Assembly: GCA_025084515.1 (NCBI GenBank)
Contig: JAJAGP010000553.1
Span: 302,121 to 366,120 of the forward strand
DNA: 64,000 bases
Direction of reading: 5' to 3'
Source: Ancistrus triradiatus
Taxonomy: Eukaryota > Chordata > Actinopteri > Siluriformes > Loricariidae
In this document: one piece after another, positions 1-12,374 of the stretch
How the letters are laid out: each line of letters begins with the position of its first letter
Numbering within the stretch: the stretch's first letter is position 1
Notes under the pieces: model-generated
Seen by the model: only the letters and a program-made list of their open reading frames with translations
Databases searched by the model: none
What the model was told of the DNA's origin: nothing
Position numbers and translations under genes: made by a program

Positions 1-312
1 GTAAATACAGCTAAGAAAAGTTAAATTTCATTTATTTTAACCTTCAGAGTGTAATGTGACAAAAGGTAAGGATTGTGACAGAGTATGATGTTTCCCTATA
101 GGAACTGTGTAGCGCTATGATGTCAGCTTACATTGGTTACACCAGGTTCGCTAAAGCTGCCTATAGTCAGTATGCATAAAATAGCTGTTGTACACTAAGG
201 TTTCTTTACCTAGGTGGCGAAGTAATTCATTATTGCAATTTTTAAGACCTGTTTTTAGACATTACCTAGCCCGCAATCATTGCGATAACCTATCAAAAAA
301 CCCTGAAACCAC
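1..312. other. Intergenic, no gene seen
   Basis: AT-rich sequence with no coding exon, RNA gene or repeat that I can recognise. It ends at the terminal repeat of the hAT copy that starts at 313. Confidence 0.5.
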
Positions 313-1196
313 TAGGGGTGCAGCGATTATTAGTTGGCGACTAATTTAATAGTCGATTAGTCAGTGATGTCATCAGGTTTGCTTCTCACAAGGAATGTTA
401 CTGGAAAGTTTAAAAAAACGCAATAGCAGGTTCAAGAAGAAATCCTCTGTAGTGTTGGAGCATTTCACGCTTGGCTCCGGAAAAAAGGTTGTCAGTTGTA
501 TCGTTTGGAAATCCAACTTAAGTTGGCATGGGAGAACATCCTCCAAGTTGGAGTGTCACAAGAGCCAACATGTCAGCTCACTAAGGGAAGACAGTTCGTC
601 TCGGTAAGTTATTTATGCTAGCTAGTTAGCTAATGTTACAAGGCGTCCTAGTTCATGGTATGGGCTGTAACATTTTGTCCTTCTAAATGCATGTTCTATT
701 ATAGCAAGTAGCTGTTATTCACAACGAACCTGTTCACATTCCAGATAATAAGAGGCCACAGGTGCATTCAAATTTGGTGAACACAGGAAAACGCTTGCAG
801 TTTTTGGTTTGCCTTGAGTTCTCCAACTCCTACAAACAGTTTCACATGCAGTCCTCCTAAATAAAATCATGCAGCTATAACTGTTCATAGAGAACAGGTT
901 TGCCACAAACATTCAACATTGTTTGCCAAATTTGAACACACCTCGAGTTTAAGGCTGGAGACACTGATTTACTGATTTTGTTAAATTTCATTGCTGCTAC
1001 TTTGCAAATCATTGGTTTTAATTTTATACAGGAAAGGTATTTGTCTTTGTCTTCATTGTTAGTGAGCAAACGCACAAAAATGCTGATAGCTAGAGTAATT
1101 TAGCAACTGAGCAGTTCATAATCCGAATAATCGATTATGCATTCTAATAATAGATGGATTATTTGACTATCAAAATAGTCATTTGTTGCAGCCCTA
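313..1196 (+). mobile_element. hAT-type DNA transposon remnant with BED-finger fragment
   Basis: The left end reads taggggtgcagc and the right end gttgcagcccta, the inverted terminal repeat seen again at 12836-13849. Both ends are followed inward by strings of ATCGATTA/AATAGTC-like motifs. Plus-strand residues from about 395 to 607 resemble a ZBED/BED zinc finger: a run ending VLEHFTL, then a K-x-V-x-C-like stretch, then KSNLSWHGRTSSKLE. One finger cysteine is lost and there is no catalytic core, so the copy cannot move by itself. The flanks gaaaccac (305-312) and taaaccag (1197-1204) agree at 6 of 8 positions, consistent with an aged 8-bp target duplication. Confidence 0.75.
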
Positions 1197-2974
1197 TAAA
1201 CCAGTCAGATGCCGGGACAGAGTGCCCTATTTGCAATCTTTGAGGCTGCATCAACTGCAGTTACATAACTATTCATTTTTCTGACAAGTGTAATCATGGG
1301 TTGATCCGTAAGAAGTTTAACTTGTGGTTTGTTTGGTTTTTTTTGGTGTTGTCACAGCACCCGCCCTGTTTCAGTTGAAAAGGATTATCATATGTAGTGG
1401 TACAAGGAGATGTGTTATGATTCGTTTCACTTTTGTTGTTTTTGCCTTTAATGTCTTGCAGGAGCTGTGGAAGATTTCTGCATCTACTCTTTAATCTACA
1501 GCTCTCTCAACCTGCTTAAAAATATCAAGAGAATGTTTTGAGAAGGCTGCATTGTTGATGACCAGCCTGTAGTGGACACTTGGCTTTGTGCAGAAACATC
1601 AATTACAAGAAAGTAGTGAGCGAATGTGGAAACCCTTTTTGAGTCTATCTAAGTTCATATTGTTTTTTGATTTTATACATCACTTCCTGCATTTTAGGCC
1701 GGCAACACATTTAAAAAAAAAGCATGTATCACTTTGTAATGATGGCATTCCTTCTCACAACACTTAAAAGATGGTTGCCTGGCTTTTAGACTTGTAGCTG
1801 ATAATAGTCTGGATGTCCTTTTCACCTTTTGTCCACCTTTTGTCCATTCCTTCCAAAAAAGATCTGGATTAGCCCAGAAAAGTCGACGTCACTTCTGGGC
1901 ATGGTTAACATAAGGCTTCCTTTTTGCACACTGAAGGATTGAGTGGCATTTGTGAATGTAACTCCGTATTGTAGTGATTGATAAAGGTTTGATAAGTTAA
2001 TCCCTTGCATCTGCGGTTCTATCTGCTATTGATGAATGATGGTTCTTGATGCAGTGCCATCTGAGGTGTTAGAGATTATGGGAGTTCATCTTAGGCTTGC
2101 GCCCAAGCACACACTGAAATTCATCCAGATTTCTTGAATCGTTCCATGGTATTATGCATGAAGGAAGAGGAAGAGAATATGTAAATCCCTTTATATATTA
2201 ATATACAATATCTTATACATTTAATTTTCTCATGCATTTGGTAACAAATTAGAGCTCCTCTTCCCATCTTTGCTCCCCAAAGACTTAGGCTTTGATGGAT
2301 ACTGCTTTTCTACCAAATCATGATTACAATCACCTGTTGACATCACTGGACCCAACTGTTTTTGGAATGTGCTGCAGGCCCGAAATGCAGAAATGTATGT
2401 ATATTAATATAAGAAATGACGTTGAACACACAACGTTTTTTCTCTTCATTTTTCATACTGTCCCAACTTTTTCTGATTTGAGGTTGTAGATAGCTGATTT
2501 CCATTAAGAAGGTCACTGAGAGTTGTATAAATGAAAGCTCACCGCTGCAACTTGCTATTGATTCAGTGTTCTAACCTTTTGTTTTTACTGGCTTTGTGTC
2601 TCTAAATGTGGCTTTTGTGAGACAGCCTCTTTCGATTCCCTGCTTGTGTGCTGATGTGTACATAAAATACATTAATGGAATTGGTCGATCTGTCTGAGTC
2701 CTTCTTTTGTGCATACAACCTAGTACTTGGAAAAACAAGCTGTGATGGGCCATCCTGTCTGGAAGGTAGAATGCACCCGGAATGATGAGGCTAATTATAC
2801 TTTACCCTTTAATCTTGAGAACCTCATTTCAGCTCAGTAAGTATATTCCTCCTTGACTTGGTGTTTCCAGTCTGTGGTGGTTAAATTAGCCTTGGAGAAA
2901 CATTTTGTGGTTTACTGTATCGAACCTGGAGTATTGGTGAGGAAATGGTTTACCATCCATTTCATCTGAGGCTT
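1197..2974. other. Intergenic, no gene seen
   Basis: About 1.8 kb of AT-rich sequence. The open frames are short and have no recognisable motif, splice context or family resemblance. I see no gene here. Confidence 0.45.
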
Positions 2975-4610
2975 GGAAGGTGACATTCCAAGTTGTGAGA
3001 CTGCGTCCATGCCACAACTATGTACTGGCTCTCGCTCATGACCACCCTTGTTCTGGTCATACTGGAATTTGTAAGACATACATGCATGTAGCCTATAGGA
3101 AATACTTCGTTCAGCCAGCTATGAAGACATACATCACTCGTTTCTGTCACACCTCAAGTCAAGTCAGCGTTATTTCTACAGCGCTTTTTACAATGGAGCA
3201 TTGTCTCAATTCAGCTTTACAATTTTAGATTATCTTCTAAATTATAAGGTCAATCCCAAATTGAGCAAGCCTAGGGTGACGGGCAAGGGAAAAACTCCCT
3301 AAACGTGATAAGGAAGAAACCTTGGGAGGACCAAGACTCAACAAGGGACCCAACCTTTGGTGGCTAGATGTTATATGTAAGAATTAACCAAGTTACCTTT
3401 AAAATGAAATATTATGAAGAGCAATATCAAAGCTATAGCATATAAGCCAATAGTGAAGGGAAATATTGCATAGAATAACATAAAAATATGCATTTAGGCA
3501 TTATTTTGTCAAGTACACAAAGTGACTGTAGGATCTTGTGTCCTTGGTGGGAAAGTCTTGGTGGCATGGCATCCTCATTTGATGGGAGGAGGGACAGAGT
3601 TACTGTCCTATGTGGTCTCAGTATGGTGCCATGTGTGTCAGGATATGGAGCACCCCAACCAGGTTATTCAGTCGTCCCCACTCAGACCAATTACAATTTT
3701 AGAAGTGCCGTTTCAATTCATTTTGGTGGATTGTGTTGGTCCATTACCTTAGACCCCTCAGGAAAGTGCTATCCTAACCGTGAGCCACTCACTTTTTGGT
3801 GGAATTTTTTTTATTTAGATTCAAAACTAAGGCAGACATTAAAGCTCTCCTAAATTTCTTCACAATGATTGGGCTCCCTAAGTATGACCACCATTTCTCC
3901 TAAGCATGCCCCGCCATTTCTCGCAGGTTATATATGAGCTTAACATTGAATATCAGGTTTTCAGTGTTTACCTTTGGCCCGGTTCCATCACACACTCAGA
4001 AGCATGCTGTTGACAAATTGCTTCAATAACAGGAAGGATTAGAATGAGGGAGTACTTGTGCCTTTTACTGTTCAGGAAGGCCCCATCAGGCACTGCAGGA
4101 ACAGCTGATAACACCCGAGCCATCCTCCCAGAACCAGCCAGTGTCTGATTGTTTAGGCAAACTGTTAGCTTATCACACAATATTAGCAGGATATTATTGA
4201 TGCTTTTGTAAGAGATTCTCAGATGTAGTCTTACACATCACAAATCCATTGTAGCAGAATAATCCAATCGAGTGGTTTCATTCATGCCAGTCTGTCTTTG
4301 ATGCCCCTAAGTTGCTGATGAGTAGTTTTCTTGTTCTTGCTGCACCTGACCTTCATAGAACATTTGAACTGGACATCGATGTCAGTGGTATTGCAAGAAG
4401 ATGACAGCAGGAAGGATCAATCCTGTATGTTACTTCTCTAAGAAATTTGTTTGAAGCTTGCCTATAATACCATGGAGAAGGAAGTTCTAGCCGTATTTCT
4501 GGCAATGCAACACTGAGCTATATGTAGAAAACATTGTGGCACCCCCCATTGTTTTAATAGACTACAGCTCACAAGTATTCCTAGCCCCCATGAAGGAAGT
4601 TATCCAGCAT
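2975..4610 (+). mobile_element. Decayed Ty3/gypsy retrotransposon pieces in scrambled order
   Basis: Three parts of a gypsy pol can be read on the plus strand. At 2980-3150 is an integrase zinc-binding (H2C2) segment with LALAHDHPCSGHTGI and a later FCHT. At 3650-3750 is the start of the integrase catalytic domain (PLRPITILEVPFQFILVDCVGPLP-like, here a weak match) and at 3840-3890 a KALLNFF-like stretch, both in shifted frames. At about 4330-4510 is the junction of reverse transcriptase and RNase H (RTFELDIDVSG), then SKKF-like and EKEVLAVFLAMQ-like runs broken by stops. In a normal gypsy pol, RNase H comes before integrase; here it follows. An L2 3' end (about 3155-3480) splits the integrase. 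Not functional. Confidence 0.7.
3155..3480 (-). repeat. L2-type LINE 3' end (copy 1)
   Basis: It starts on the plus strand with caagtcaagtcag, then the block agcgctttttacaatggagc shared by eight other copies in the window. Read on the minus strand it ends in the gcgc...taaat block followed by a (CTTGA)n-like tail, as the 3' ends of fish L2-clade LINEs do. It lies inside the gypsy integrase remnant and so arrived later. Confidence 0.65.
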
Positions 4611-5682
4611 GTATTGTGTTGGTCATTGATTATCCAAGGCTTTATTTTGGTGGGTTTTTGAAAATGTGGTTGCTGATTTCTAGGGTCTGTCCTCTTCATT
4701 GTGGTTCACTTTAGTGGGTGGCCTATGTTTGAATTATTGTGTTTTTGTGTGTGTGCCCGCATGTCACGTGAGCCTGAGCATGTCAGCGGTGGTGTGCTTG
4801 ATGCTCCATGTTGGCGCTACATACCTGTTTGAAGATGGCTTGAGATTTGTTTTGATACTCATAGTGATTCTTGATTTGAAGGCTGACTTCATTTGAATGC
4901 TCACTTGTTTTCATCCTTGCTGTGGACAGTTGCTTATTTTTGCTGCTGCTCTTGTAGGCTTATGTAATATTGTACTTGATACAAGTCATTCTGGTAACGG
5001 ACTTTCACTCGTTCTGATTATGACTATTCACTTTCACTAATTCGATTTAAGACACTGGTTGTATATAGCTTTTGTGTGTTCTTGTCCTTTTCCTTTTATC
5101 CCTTTTAATATTCTTGCATCTCAACCATAGTACGGGATGTAACAAATGTTGATTTTTTACTTTTACTAATTAATTACAAGTTGTTGGACCTTGGGTAATC
5201 AGATGCATGTAAATGAGATTTCAAAAGACACTGACATCTTAGTTATGTGCTTTAGCCCTATAGGTCTGATACAAAGGTAAAGAAGCAACTTGTCTTAGCT
5301 AATTAATTACATTTGTATTAAAGGGAAAATTGTACAAACAAGTCCCATATGTTATACAATATCAATAATTTAAGAAGGTGTTATTGAGTATGATGCAAGT
5401 GGTGTATATGATGTCCATCAACCGTAAACTTGAATTTTTTAGATATTGCTTTTTGTTTCCATATCTATGTATTATGCTGCATGTCTATTCCAACATTTAT
5501 AATGAATAATGCAGTTTTACATTATCACTTGATTATATTATGCCTTGTTTTAAATTACTTTCAGTGTGAGGAATTCAGTGTGTTTATTGTAATTGTAGGG
5601 AAACTCTGAATGCAGATTTGATTGAAAAGAAATTGACACTGTATTTTGCTGATTTATGCATGTATTCATTTTTAGGCCTTTA
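4611..5682. other. Intergenic, no gene seen
   Basis: AT-rich. The part near 4690-5000 could be the tail or LTR of the preceding gypsy remnant, but I found no partner repeat to prove that. No exon or RNA gene was recognised. Confidence 0.35.
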
Positions 5683-6090
5683 CAGTGAGAGTTTGTGAAC
5701 CCTTTAGCATTTTTTATATTTCTTCATAAATATAACCTAAAACTTCATAAGATTTTCACACAAGTCCTAAAAGTAGATAAAGAGAACCCAGTTAAACAAA
5801 TGAGACAAAAATATTATACTTGGTCATTTATTTATTGAGGAAAATGATCCAATATTACATATTAGTGAGTGGGAAAAGTATGTGAACCTTTGCTTTCAGT
5901 ATCTGGTGTGACTCAACCCCCCACTTGTCTTGCTGCATGACCCACCGCCTCTTGAAATTCAGGTCATGGACAGATGTCCTGACATTTTCCTTTAGAATTC
6001 TCTGATATAATTCAGAATTCATTGTTCCATCAATGATGGCAAGCTGATTTTCCTGCCAGTTCATACTGGGTGCTCCCCTAATCACAGACA
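5683..6090 (-). mobile_element. Tc1-like transposon, internally deleted (family B)
   Basis: It starts with cagtgagagtttgtgaaccc directly after a TA and runs for about 200 bp in close parallel with the left end of the 7461-8271 copy. It then jumps to transposase sequence on the minus strand (GTMNSELYQRILKENVRTSV, then DLNFKRRWVMQQD). The block between terminal region and D-containing strand is shorter than in the sister copy, and no right terminus is evident. It is a nonfunctional fragment. Confidence 0.75.
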
Positions 6091-6480
6091 GCTCCTGCTG
6101 ATTCTTAGGGGATCACAATTAGCATAAATGCACAGCTCTCACCAGAACGCGTGAGGATGCTAGCCTCCCAGCCACAGAGTGAGAGCTGTAAGAGAGATTG
6201 TGATTGGGAGTGTCTAGATAGGATTAGTGCGCTGTGTAAATAAAGCACTTTTGGTTGACTTGCTGTGGTGTGCATCTCTGAGTTTGGTTTTCCAGTATGT
6301 CTTTATGTCTTCATGTGTGTCTGACACTTGGGGAATGTATTCTGTGTTCTTTTAGCATACAATTAAAAACGAGGTCAATTAATAAAGAAGCCAATTACAA
6401 GAGTATCATGATACTGCATTATGAATGTAAACAGTTCTAATGTGAAAACGTTTGCTTAAAATATACTCATAGTAAAAATA
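6091..6480. other. Possible solo LTR or repeat; class unclear
   Basis: The stretch at about 6110-6300 has the look of a retroelement LTR: an AATAAA (6239-6244) about 120 bp into it and a gtgctgtg...-like run after it. I could not find a second copy or a target duplication here, so this is only a suggestion. Confidence 0.25.
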
Positions 6481-6484
6481 TATT

Positions 6485-6905
6485 CATATTCAAAATGAAA
6501 TGTTTGGTATATTAGAGCAAAAAAAAAGCCACGAGGAAGAAAGAACTGCCTGTAGAGTTCATAGAGAGGACTGTTTGGAAGCACAGATCTGGAGAAGGCT
6601 ACAAAAAAATTCTGCTGCACTGAAAGTTCCCAAGAGCACAGTGTCCTCCATAATTCTTAATTGGAAGAAGTCAGAACTCTTCTTAGAGCTGGCCGCTCCA
6701 TGAAACTAAGTAATCGGGAGAGAATGGCCTTGGTAAGTGAGGTGACCAAGAACACAATGGTCACTCTGGCTGAGCTCCAAAGACCCTGTGTGCAGATAGG
6801 AGAAATTTCCAGAAGGTCAACCATCACTGCAGCACTCTACCAATCTGGGATATATGGCATGGTGTTCCATCTTGTTTCTCACAATCTGAGAGTCCTTTAG
6901 GTGCA
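6485..6905 (+). mobile_element. Tc1-like transposase fragment, DNA-binding half (family C)
   Basis: With one or two frame changes the plus strand reads as the paired-like DNA-binding part of a Tc1 transposase: a VEF-like helix, KISAALKVPKSTVSSII (recognition helix of the first HTH), then LLRAGRSMKLSNRERMALV, then RSTITAALYQSGIYG. The catalytic DDE part is missing. The repeat differs in sequence from the four-copy Tc1 family in the abat introns. Terminal repeats were not seen. Confidence 0.75.
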
Positions 6906-7460
6906 TTTTTTGCAAACTCCAGGCAGACCTTCATCTAAAATTCTGTTTTCACTTTCTCATTATGGAGTATTGAATGCAGACTGATTGGTGAGTTTTTTGG
7001 TTTTTTGTTTGAGCACAGGGCTGCAACATAACAGAATGTGAAAAAAAGTGAATGTGTTTCTGAATGTGTTGTATTTTAATGCAATGTTTAGAGTACCTTA
7101 ATAGAGAAAGCAAATGAGCCTTTCCCTGTTGTAAGAGAGTAGAAAACAATCCTAAAATGTGGTTAATCAGCCAGGCCTGATTGTATTTGCTTTTTGAATC
7201 CTCTGATTAGCATAATCCAAACTATTAAAATTACAAAAATTGCCTTGACCTTGTCTATGCGGTTTCTGGTGGAAAGGGTGGAAAGGGTGACCCACCTTTA
7301 TTTACGTACTACTCAGTAGTTATCTATGACAAGTAAAGTTACTGAACCTTGCCCTTGCGCACAATGTAACATGTTGTGAAATGTTGGCAGCAAGTTATCT
7401 CATTTTAACCTGCTTCACACTACGCAGGACAGGCATGCCTGCTGTTACCATGACTATTCA

Positions 7461-8271
7461 CAGTGGTGCTTGAAAGTTTGCGAACCCTTTAGAATTTTCT
7501 ATATTTCAGCATAAATATGACCTAAAACATCATCAGATTTTCACACAAGTCCTAAAAGTAGATAAAGAGAACCCAGTTAAACAAATGAGACAAAAATATT
7601 ATACTTGGTCATTTATTCTTTGAGGAAAATGATCCAATATTACATATTAGTGAGTGGCAAAAGTATGTGAACTTTTCTTTCAGTATCTGGTGTGACCCCT
7701 CTGTGCAGCAATAACTAAACGTTTCCTATAACTGTTGATCAGTCCTGCACACCGGCTTGGAGGAACTTTAGCCCATTCCTCCATACAGAACAGCTTCAAC
7801 TTTGGGATGTTGGTGGGTTTCCTCACATTAACTGCTTGCTTCAGGTCCTTCCACAACATTTCGATTGGATTAAGGTTAGCACTTTAACTTGGACATTTCA
7901 AAACATTCATTTTATTCTTCTTTAACCATTCTTTGGTAGAACAACTTGTGTGCTTAGGCTCGTGGTCTTGCTGCATGACCCACCTTCTATTAAGATTCAG
8001 TTCATAGACAGATGTTCTGACATTTTTTTTTAGAATTCGCTGATATAAGTCAGAATTCATTGTTCCATAAATGATGGCAAGCTGCCCGGGCCAAGATACT
8101 ACTACCACCACCATGTTGCACAGATTGGATAAGGTTCTTATGCTGGAATGCAGTGTTTTTCTTTCTTTAAACATAATGCCTTTCTTTTACACCAAAAAGT
8201 TCTATTTTGATTTCATCCGTCCACAAAAATATGGAAAATTCTAAAGGTTCACAAACTTTCAAGCACCACTG
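7461..8271 (-). mobile_element. Tc1-like transposon, about 0.8 kb, both ends present (family B)
   Basis: The left end cagtggtgcttgaaagtttg and right end caaactttcaagcaccactg are inverted repeats. A TA follows the right end, while the left flank is CA, a decayed TA. The minus strand keeps the C-terminal half of a transposase: WPGQLAIIYGTMNSDLYQ, RRWVMQQDHEPKHT (the second catalytic Asp region), then a run matching the NPIE catalytic block near 7860-7880. The N-terminal half is gone. Nonautonomous. Confidence 0.85.
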
Positions 8272-9189
8272 TATATTTAAATACTTAATGATTATGAAAA
8301 ATCTAAAAGTTTTAAAGCAACATGGTTTAAATGTCATTTTCTAAATATTTTCACGTGAAATTGTTTTATACATTTTCTGATTAAGTACTGACACTCACAT
8401 CTGTAGCATTTACAGTTACAGTGCTTTGTAATAGAAATTAGCAGAAAAAGTATTTTATAACATGCGAACACAAACTAACTACAACTCTGACAATTAAATG
8501 TATGTGATATAATGGACTTTTATGTGGAAGTAATTTCTAGTACTCAGTGCCTGAATCTTTGGGCGTATTAAGCAAGTTGTAGGTTTCAGTATGTTAGTGC
8601 ACCAATGCAGAGACCTAAATTCATGTCTTGATGTGGGTACTTTGTGGGTACTGCACTGACACAAGTAGTCACGCCCAGCAGAGGGAAAGCGAGACAAGGG
8701 ATAATCTCTCCGCTGCAGAAAAAACGAACCCACTAGCAAATGTCCCTCTAGGATATGGGGCGCAGAGCATGTTTCTCAGTGTGGACTCATTATAGTGCCA
8801 GAAGGTGCAAATAAGCAGTCACTTGCCACAAGCTAAATGGAGGCACTTGCTGGCTTCTGATCCCCATCACTCGGTGGAGGGGTTATGCAAGTAGTGGGAA
8901 ATGTCAAGAGACTGAGGTATTGGGGAGAAATTTTTTTAATTAAAATAGGCAAATAGAAAGTCATTTTTGAGATGCAGGAATTTTTGTTTGGGGCCAGTTT
9001 TATTTTATTTATATTTATGTTTTAATTTTAAATTTATATTCCAGGGGATACAAAGTAACCAATTAAATGTAAGCTTTTAAATAAAAATCAATCGTTACTA
9101 CTGGTAAACACATAAAAAACAAATCTAGAAAGCAAACCAGTTACAGGGGTACTGGGTACCCATGGCTTTCATTGTCTTGGCTTGAAGGA
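8272..9189. other. Intergenic, no gene seen
   Basis: No exon, RNA gene or clear mobile element recognised. The open frame at 8494-8739 has no family resemblance. Confidence 0.4.
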
Positions 9190-9388
9190 TATCCGGGTGG
9201 CATGGTGGCTCAGTGGCTAGCACTGCCACCTCACAGCAAGAAAGGTTCAATACTAAGGGTGGAGTTGGCCTGGGGGTCCCCTTTCTGTTCTTTGTGGGGT
9301 CTGCAAAACGTCATATTCCATATATATATGATATATATATATTATATATATATATTATATTATATATATATATACACTAAAGTCAATA

Positions 9389-9472
<84 letters not shown>

Positions 9473-9540
9473 TGGTCTTGATGTAACCTTGTGTGTTACC
9501 ACTAATGCTGATAGTGACGTTAAATAAACCAAACCAACAA
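9190..9540 (+). repeat. V-SINE-like retroposon split by an AT microsatellite
   Basis: The head carries tRNA-type promoter boxes (tggctcagtggctagcactg, then aaggttcaatac) followed by the tRNA-unrelated V-SINE body (tggagttggcctgggggtcc). The tail, cttgatgtaaccttgtgtgt at 9476, is shared with copies at about 51655 and, inverted, at 61540. A long AT tract replaces much of the middle. Confidence 0.7.
9391..9469. repeat. (AT)n microsatellite
   Basis: A nearly pure AT dinucleotide run of about 79 bases, preceded by shorter imperfect AT runs from 9321. It gives repetitive Ile-Tyr reading frames on both strands that are not genes. Confidence 0.97.
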
Positions 9541-10069
9541 ACAAAACAAAGGAAGTCTATCACATCATGGTCCAAATCAACAGAAGAGCTACTCTGGCAC
9601 AAGTCACAGCAATTTACAGAAGAATGAGGCATGAAATGCAGTTCATTGCATCCTGCTGAGTATGGTGGTGGATTCTTTCTTGTTGACGGCCTGCAAACAC
9701 GAATGCTTTAAAACTACATGGTGTTAGGTTTTTGTTAGGTATTGGAACATATCTCCATCACATCTTGTTCTACTCTTTGTTCCCCTTCCGACACTTGCTC
9801 AGATGCCCTTACTGAAGATCCAAAGTTGGACACAGCATTCATTCCCAGCATAAATGTCTTTTTTCTTTTACAATAGGCATACTTCAACTATAAAACAAGC
9901 TATGGCCAAAAGAAACAAAGAAAACGCTTAAAAAGTGAGCACCTTTATTTTATGTAACATGAAGTGAAATCTTGACAGATTGTTATATGCAAAAAAGGCA
10001 ATACACCTCAAACAGTGCAGGCTTAAGTGTAGCCATTTTGTAGCCGATACATAGAGTCACTCTAGAATC
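9541..10069. other. Intergenic, no gene seen
   Basis: No exon or RNA gene recognised. The stretch at 9555-9720 could be a further decayed transposon, but I see no diagnostic motif. Confidence 0.35.
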
Positions 10070-10430
10070 TTGAGTCTAAACAAGAAAGTCCTTGGCAGCA
10101 CTTCGTCCCCAGCCAACCGGAGGTGGAAGAGAGTTACTGTCCTTTGGTGTGACCCGGGTATGGTGGGGCTGGAGCTGATGACGGAAACTACTTGACTGAA
10201 GCTAAAGTGAATGAACATCTTCATGTGTGGGGCAGGAACTGCTGCAGGAACACAAGCTCGAAGTGAAAAGAGAAAATGTAATTAGTTATTGATTAAGATC
10301 ACTGATGCCATGTGTAGCATGAGACTCTGGCAGCATTAGCTATAGCAGCATAGCTAGAAAGAGGAGAACCAGAAGGTAAGAGTGATCACATGAGACATCG
10401 GCAACCCCACGGGAGGCACGGGAAAATGTC
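10070..10430 (-). repeat. L2-type LINE internal 3' fragment (copy 2)
   Basis: The blocks gacccgggtatggtggggct, cagcattagctatagcagca and gctagaaagaggagaac match 23290-23590 in the same order and orientation. The terminal (CAAGT)n and gcgctttttacaatgg blocks are absent, so this copy lacks its extreme 3' end. Confidence 0.65.
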
Positions 10431-11149
10431 CTTTTCCTTGGGTCCCCAATTTTCCTTTGCAAACCATATATGCCTTTATCTCTGGCATTTGTAACACCTA
10501 ATTAGAGGAGGAATATAAGGCCTGACTGGGGAAATCACAAATACTGTCTTATCTGGGAATATCGAGTTTTGAAATTCTAAGAGATCTAATTCATTTGTTC
10601 ACGGTCAACACTGAACGATTTGTTTGTGTATTTCTGGGTCTTAGCCATTTCTACTTGTCCTATCTTTTTCAGGGTTATAGTTGATGCTGTTGGGCTCCTT
10701 TTTAAATCTAAGTATTATTTTAACCTCTACTCTACGTCAATTTGACACAAGCAACCTACCTAATATTTTTTGTAGACCAGCTGATCATAATGTTTTGGCT
10801 CATTAATGTATCATGTAGCTTTACTGCCATTTGTTAAGTCTGACAGCCCTAATACACGCAGGCAGCAATATAGAAAAATGGTTGGACTTATGTAAAGTAC
10901 ATGAAGTCAGGTCTGATGTTACCTCAGCTACATGTCAGATTAAAGTGAACCAAGTCTTACTTCAAAATGTCAGGTGCCATTTTGCCTGTTCATCTGATCA
11001 TAACAAATATATATTTGTGTTAAGTGTCGGTTTGGGCTACATTTGAGATATAGTGAGTCACCAGATATCTGTTTTTACTTGAACTGAAACCACAGATACC
11101 TGTGAACTGAATCTGTCTGTACAAGCCAGATTACATGTCATTTCGCCGT

Positions 11150-11330
11150 TAACACTGAGAACAAGCGGTAAAACGGCGCTTTCTGGAGACCTGTCCCACG
11201 AATTGTTGGCCCATCGAGGGCGGTGATCGTGTTTTTCCTGCGTTCTATTGGCGTTCTCGTCTGGCCAGCTGTATTTCTATTCGTTGACGGGAGGCAATGA
11301 TTGGTGCGACCCTCCTCCTCTCGGACAGAA
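11150..11330 (+). promoter_or_regulatory. Candidate abat promoter
   Basis: This is a locally GC-richer stretch with several CpGs in otherwise AT-rich sequence. It has two reversed CCAAT boxes (ctattggcg near 11245 and gattggtgc near 11298) and no TATA box. It lies just upstream of a sequence that could serve as a noncoding first exon with a good donor at 11444. The placement is inferred: mammalian ABAT also has a noncoding first exon far upstream of the start codon. Confidence 0.45.
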
Positions 11331-11443
11331 GCTAGTCTCCTAGCGACGTACTAGACTTCATCCGTCTGTTCTTTGGATCTTCTGTCATCTATGAGTTCAG
11401 GAACCTGAGCCACACAAGAGCGAACTGGATTCAAGTCTTACTG
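11331..11443 (+). other. abat: Candidate noncoding exon 1 of abat
   Basis: The sequence ends ...ttcaagtcttactg followed by gtgagc, a strong splice donor. Nothing upstream codes for protein. The next abat piece is the 22565 exon, which has a good acceptor and 79 untranslated bases before its ATG, so a noncoding upstream exon is required. The start at 11331 is approximate. RNA evidence would be needed to confirm it. Confidence 0.45.
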
Positions 11444-12374
11444 GTGAGCGCTTTTATTTTTACTACCGAATTCATTAACGCCTTTCACCCTCATTTAAGC
11501 TCTTGTATGGTGCAGATCGTTCCGAGAAATCCAGCGTAACTGTTCCGGCTAACAGGATGATTGTTTTATGTTTGTTTACTTGAATATGTTTAGGTCTAAA
11601 TGGCAGCGGTGTTTTGTAACTCAGCAGTGTACACACAAGATAGTTCTGTGTGCGTGTTCCACGATAAAAAAGGGAAATTCTAATGACACTTTCTAGACCC
11701 TCTTTATTATTGCTTTGTATTTTATTTACAGTACAGTTAACAAACTGCCAGGCTGAATCCGGTCGGATCCGGATTGCCGCGTCTTTTTCCAAGCTGCTTT
11801 CTGTTGTCGTTTAGAAACGAAACAATGCGTCTTTATTTACAGCAGGAATATAAACTAATCCTTACACGTGATGAATGTCAACGGGTCTTTAATAAAAACC
11901 TGCATGTGTATTGCATATTTTCTGCGGGTTGAACAGATGTTGCCTGAAAGTAAACAAGAGAAGAGGAACCCATGCAAGTGGAGCTCACAGCAAGCACAGG
12001 CCAGATCACTGAACATTTTCAGGCTGCATTTAATTTAGAATCAAAGTCTTGACGATTTAATGACAGTGCATTCCCAGTTATACACCTTGGTTGGTCAACA
12101 TTATCCGCAAAGAGCTGTTGTGGCTGGATGATTATATTCCAGCCAAGCAGTTGCTACACCTGATACCACCGCCAGCTGTCTGAATACCAAGAAACAAGTG
12201 CAAGCAAGTGCAACTCGAGACATGCAGTCACACAAGCTAATTGTGAATAATGTTGTCTATCTTTTTGTGGACATAATTGTGCCCAGCCATTCAAAGGCTC
12301 TTTGGATTGTTGATTGTTCTAGGTAGTGCAGGGTCAGGTTGTTTTGTTTATAATCTGAACATAATATTGACTTC

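Noticed and set aside
9172..9632. Open frames on both strands of about 90-99 codons with long Ile-Tyr runs
   Set aside because: They are the translation of the AT microsatellite within a SINE.
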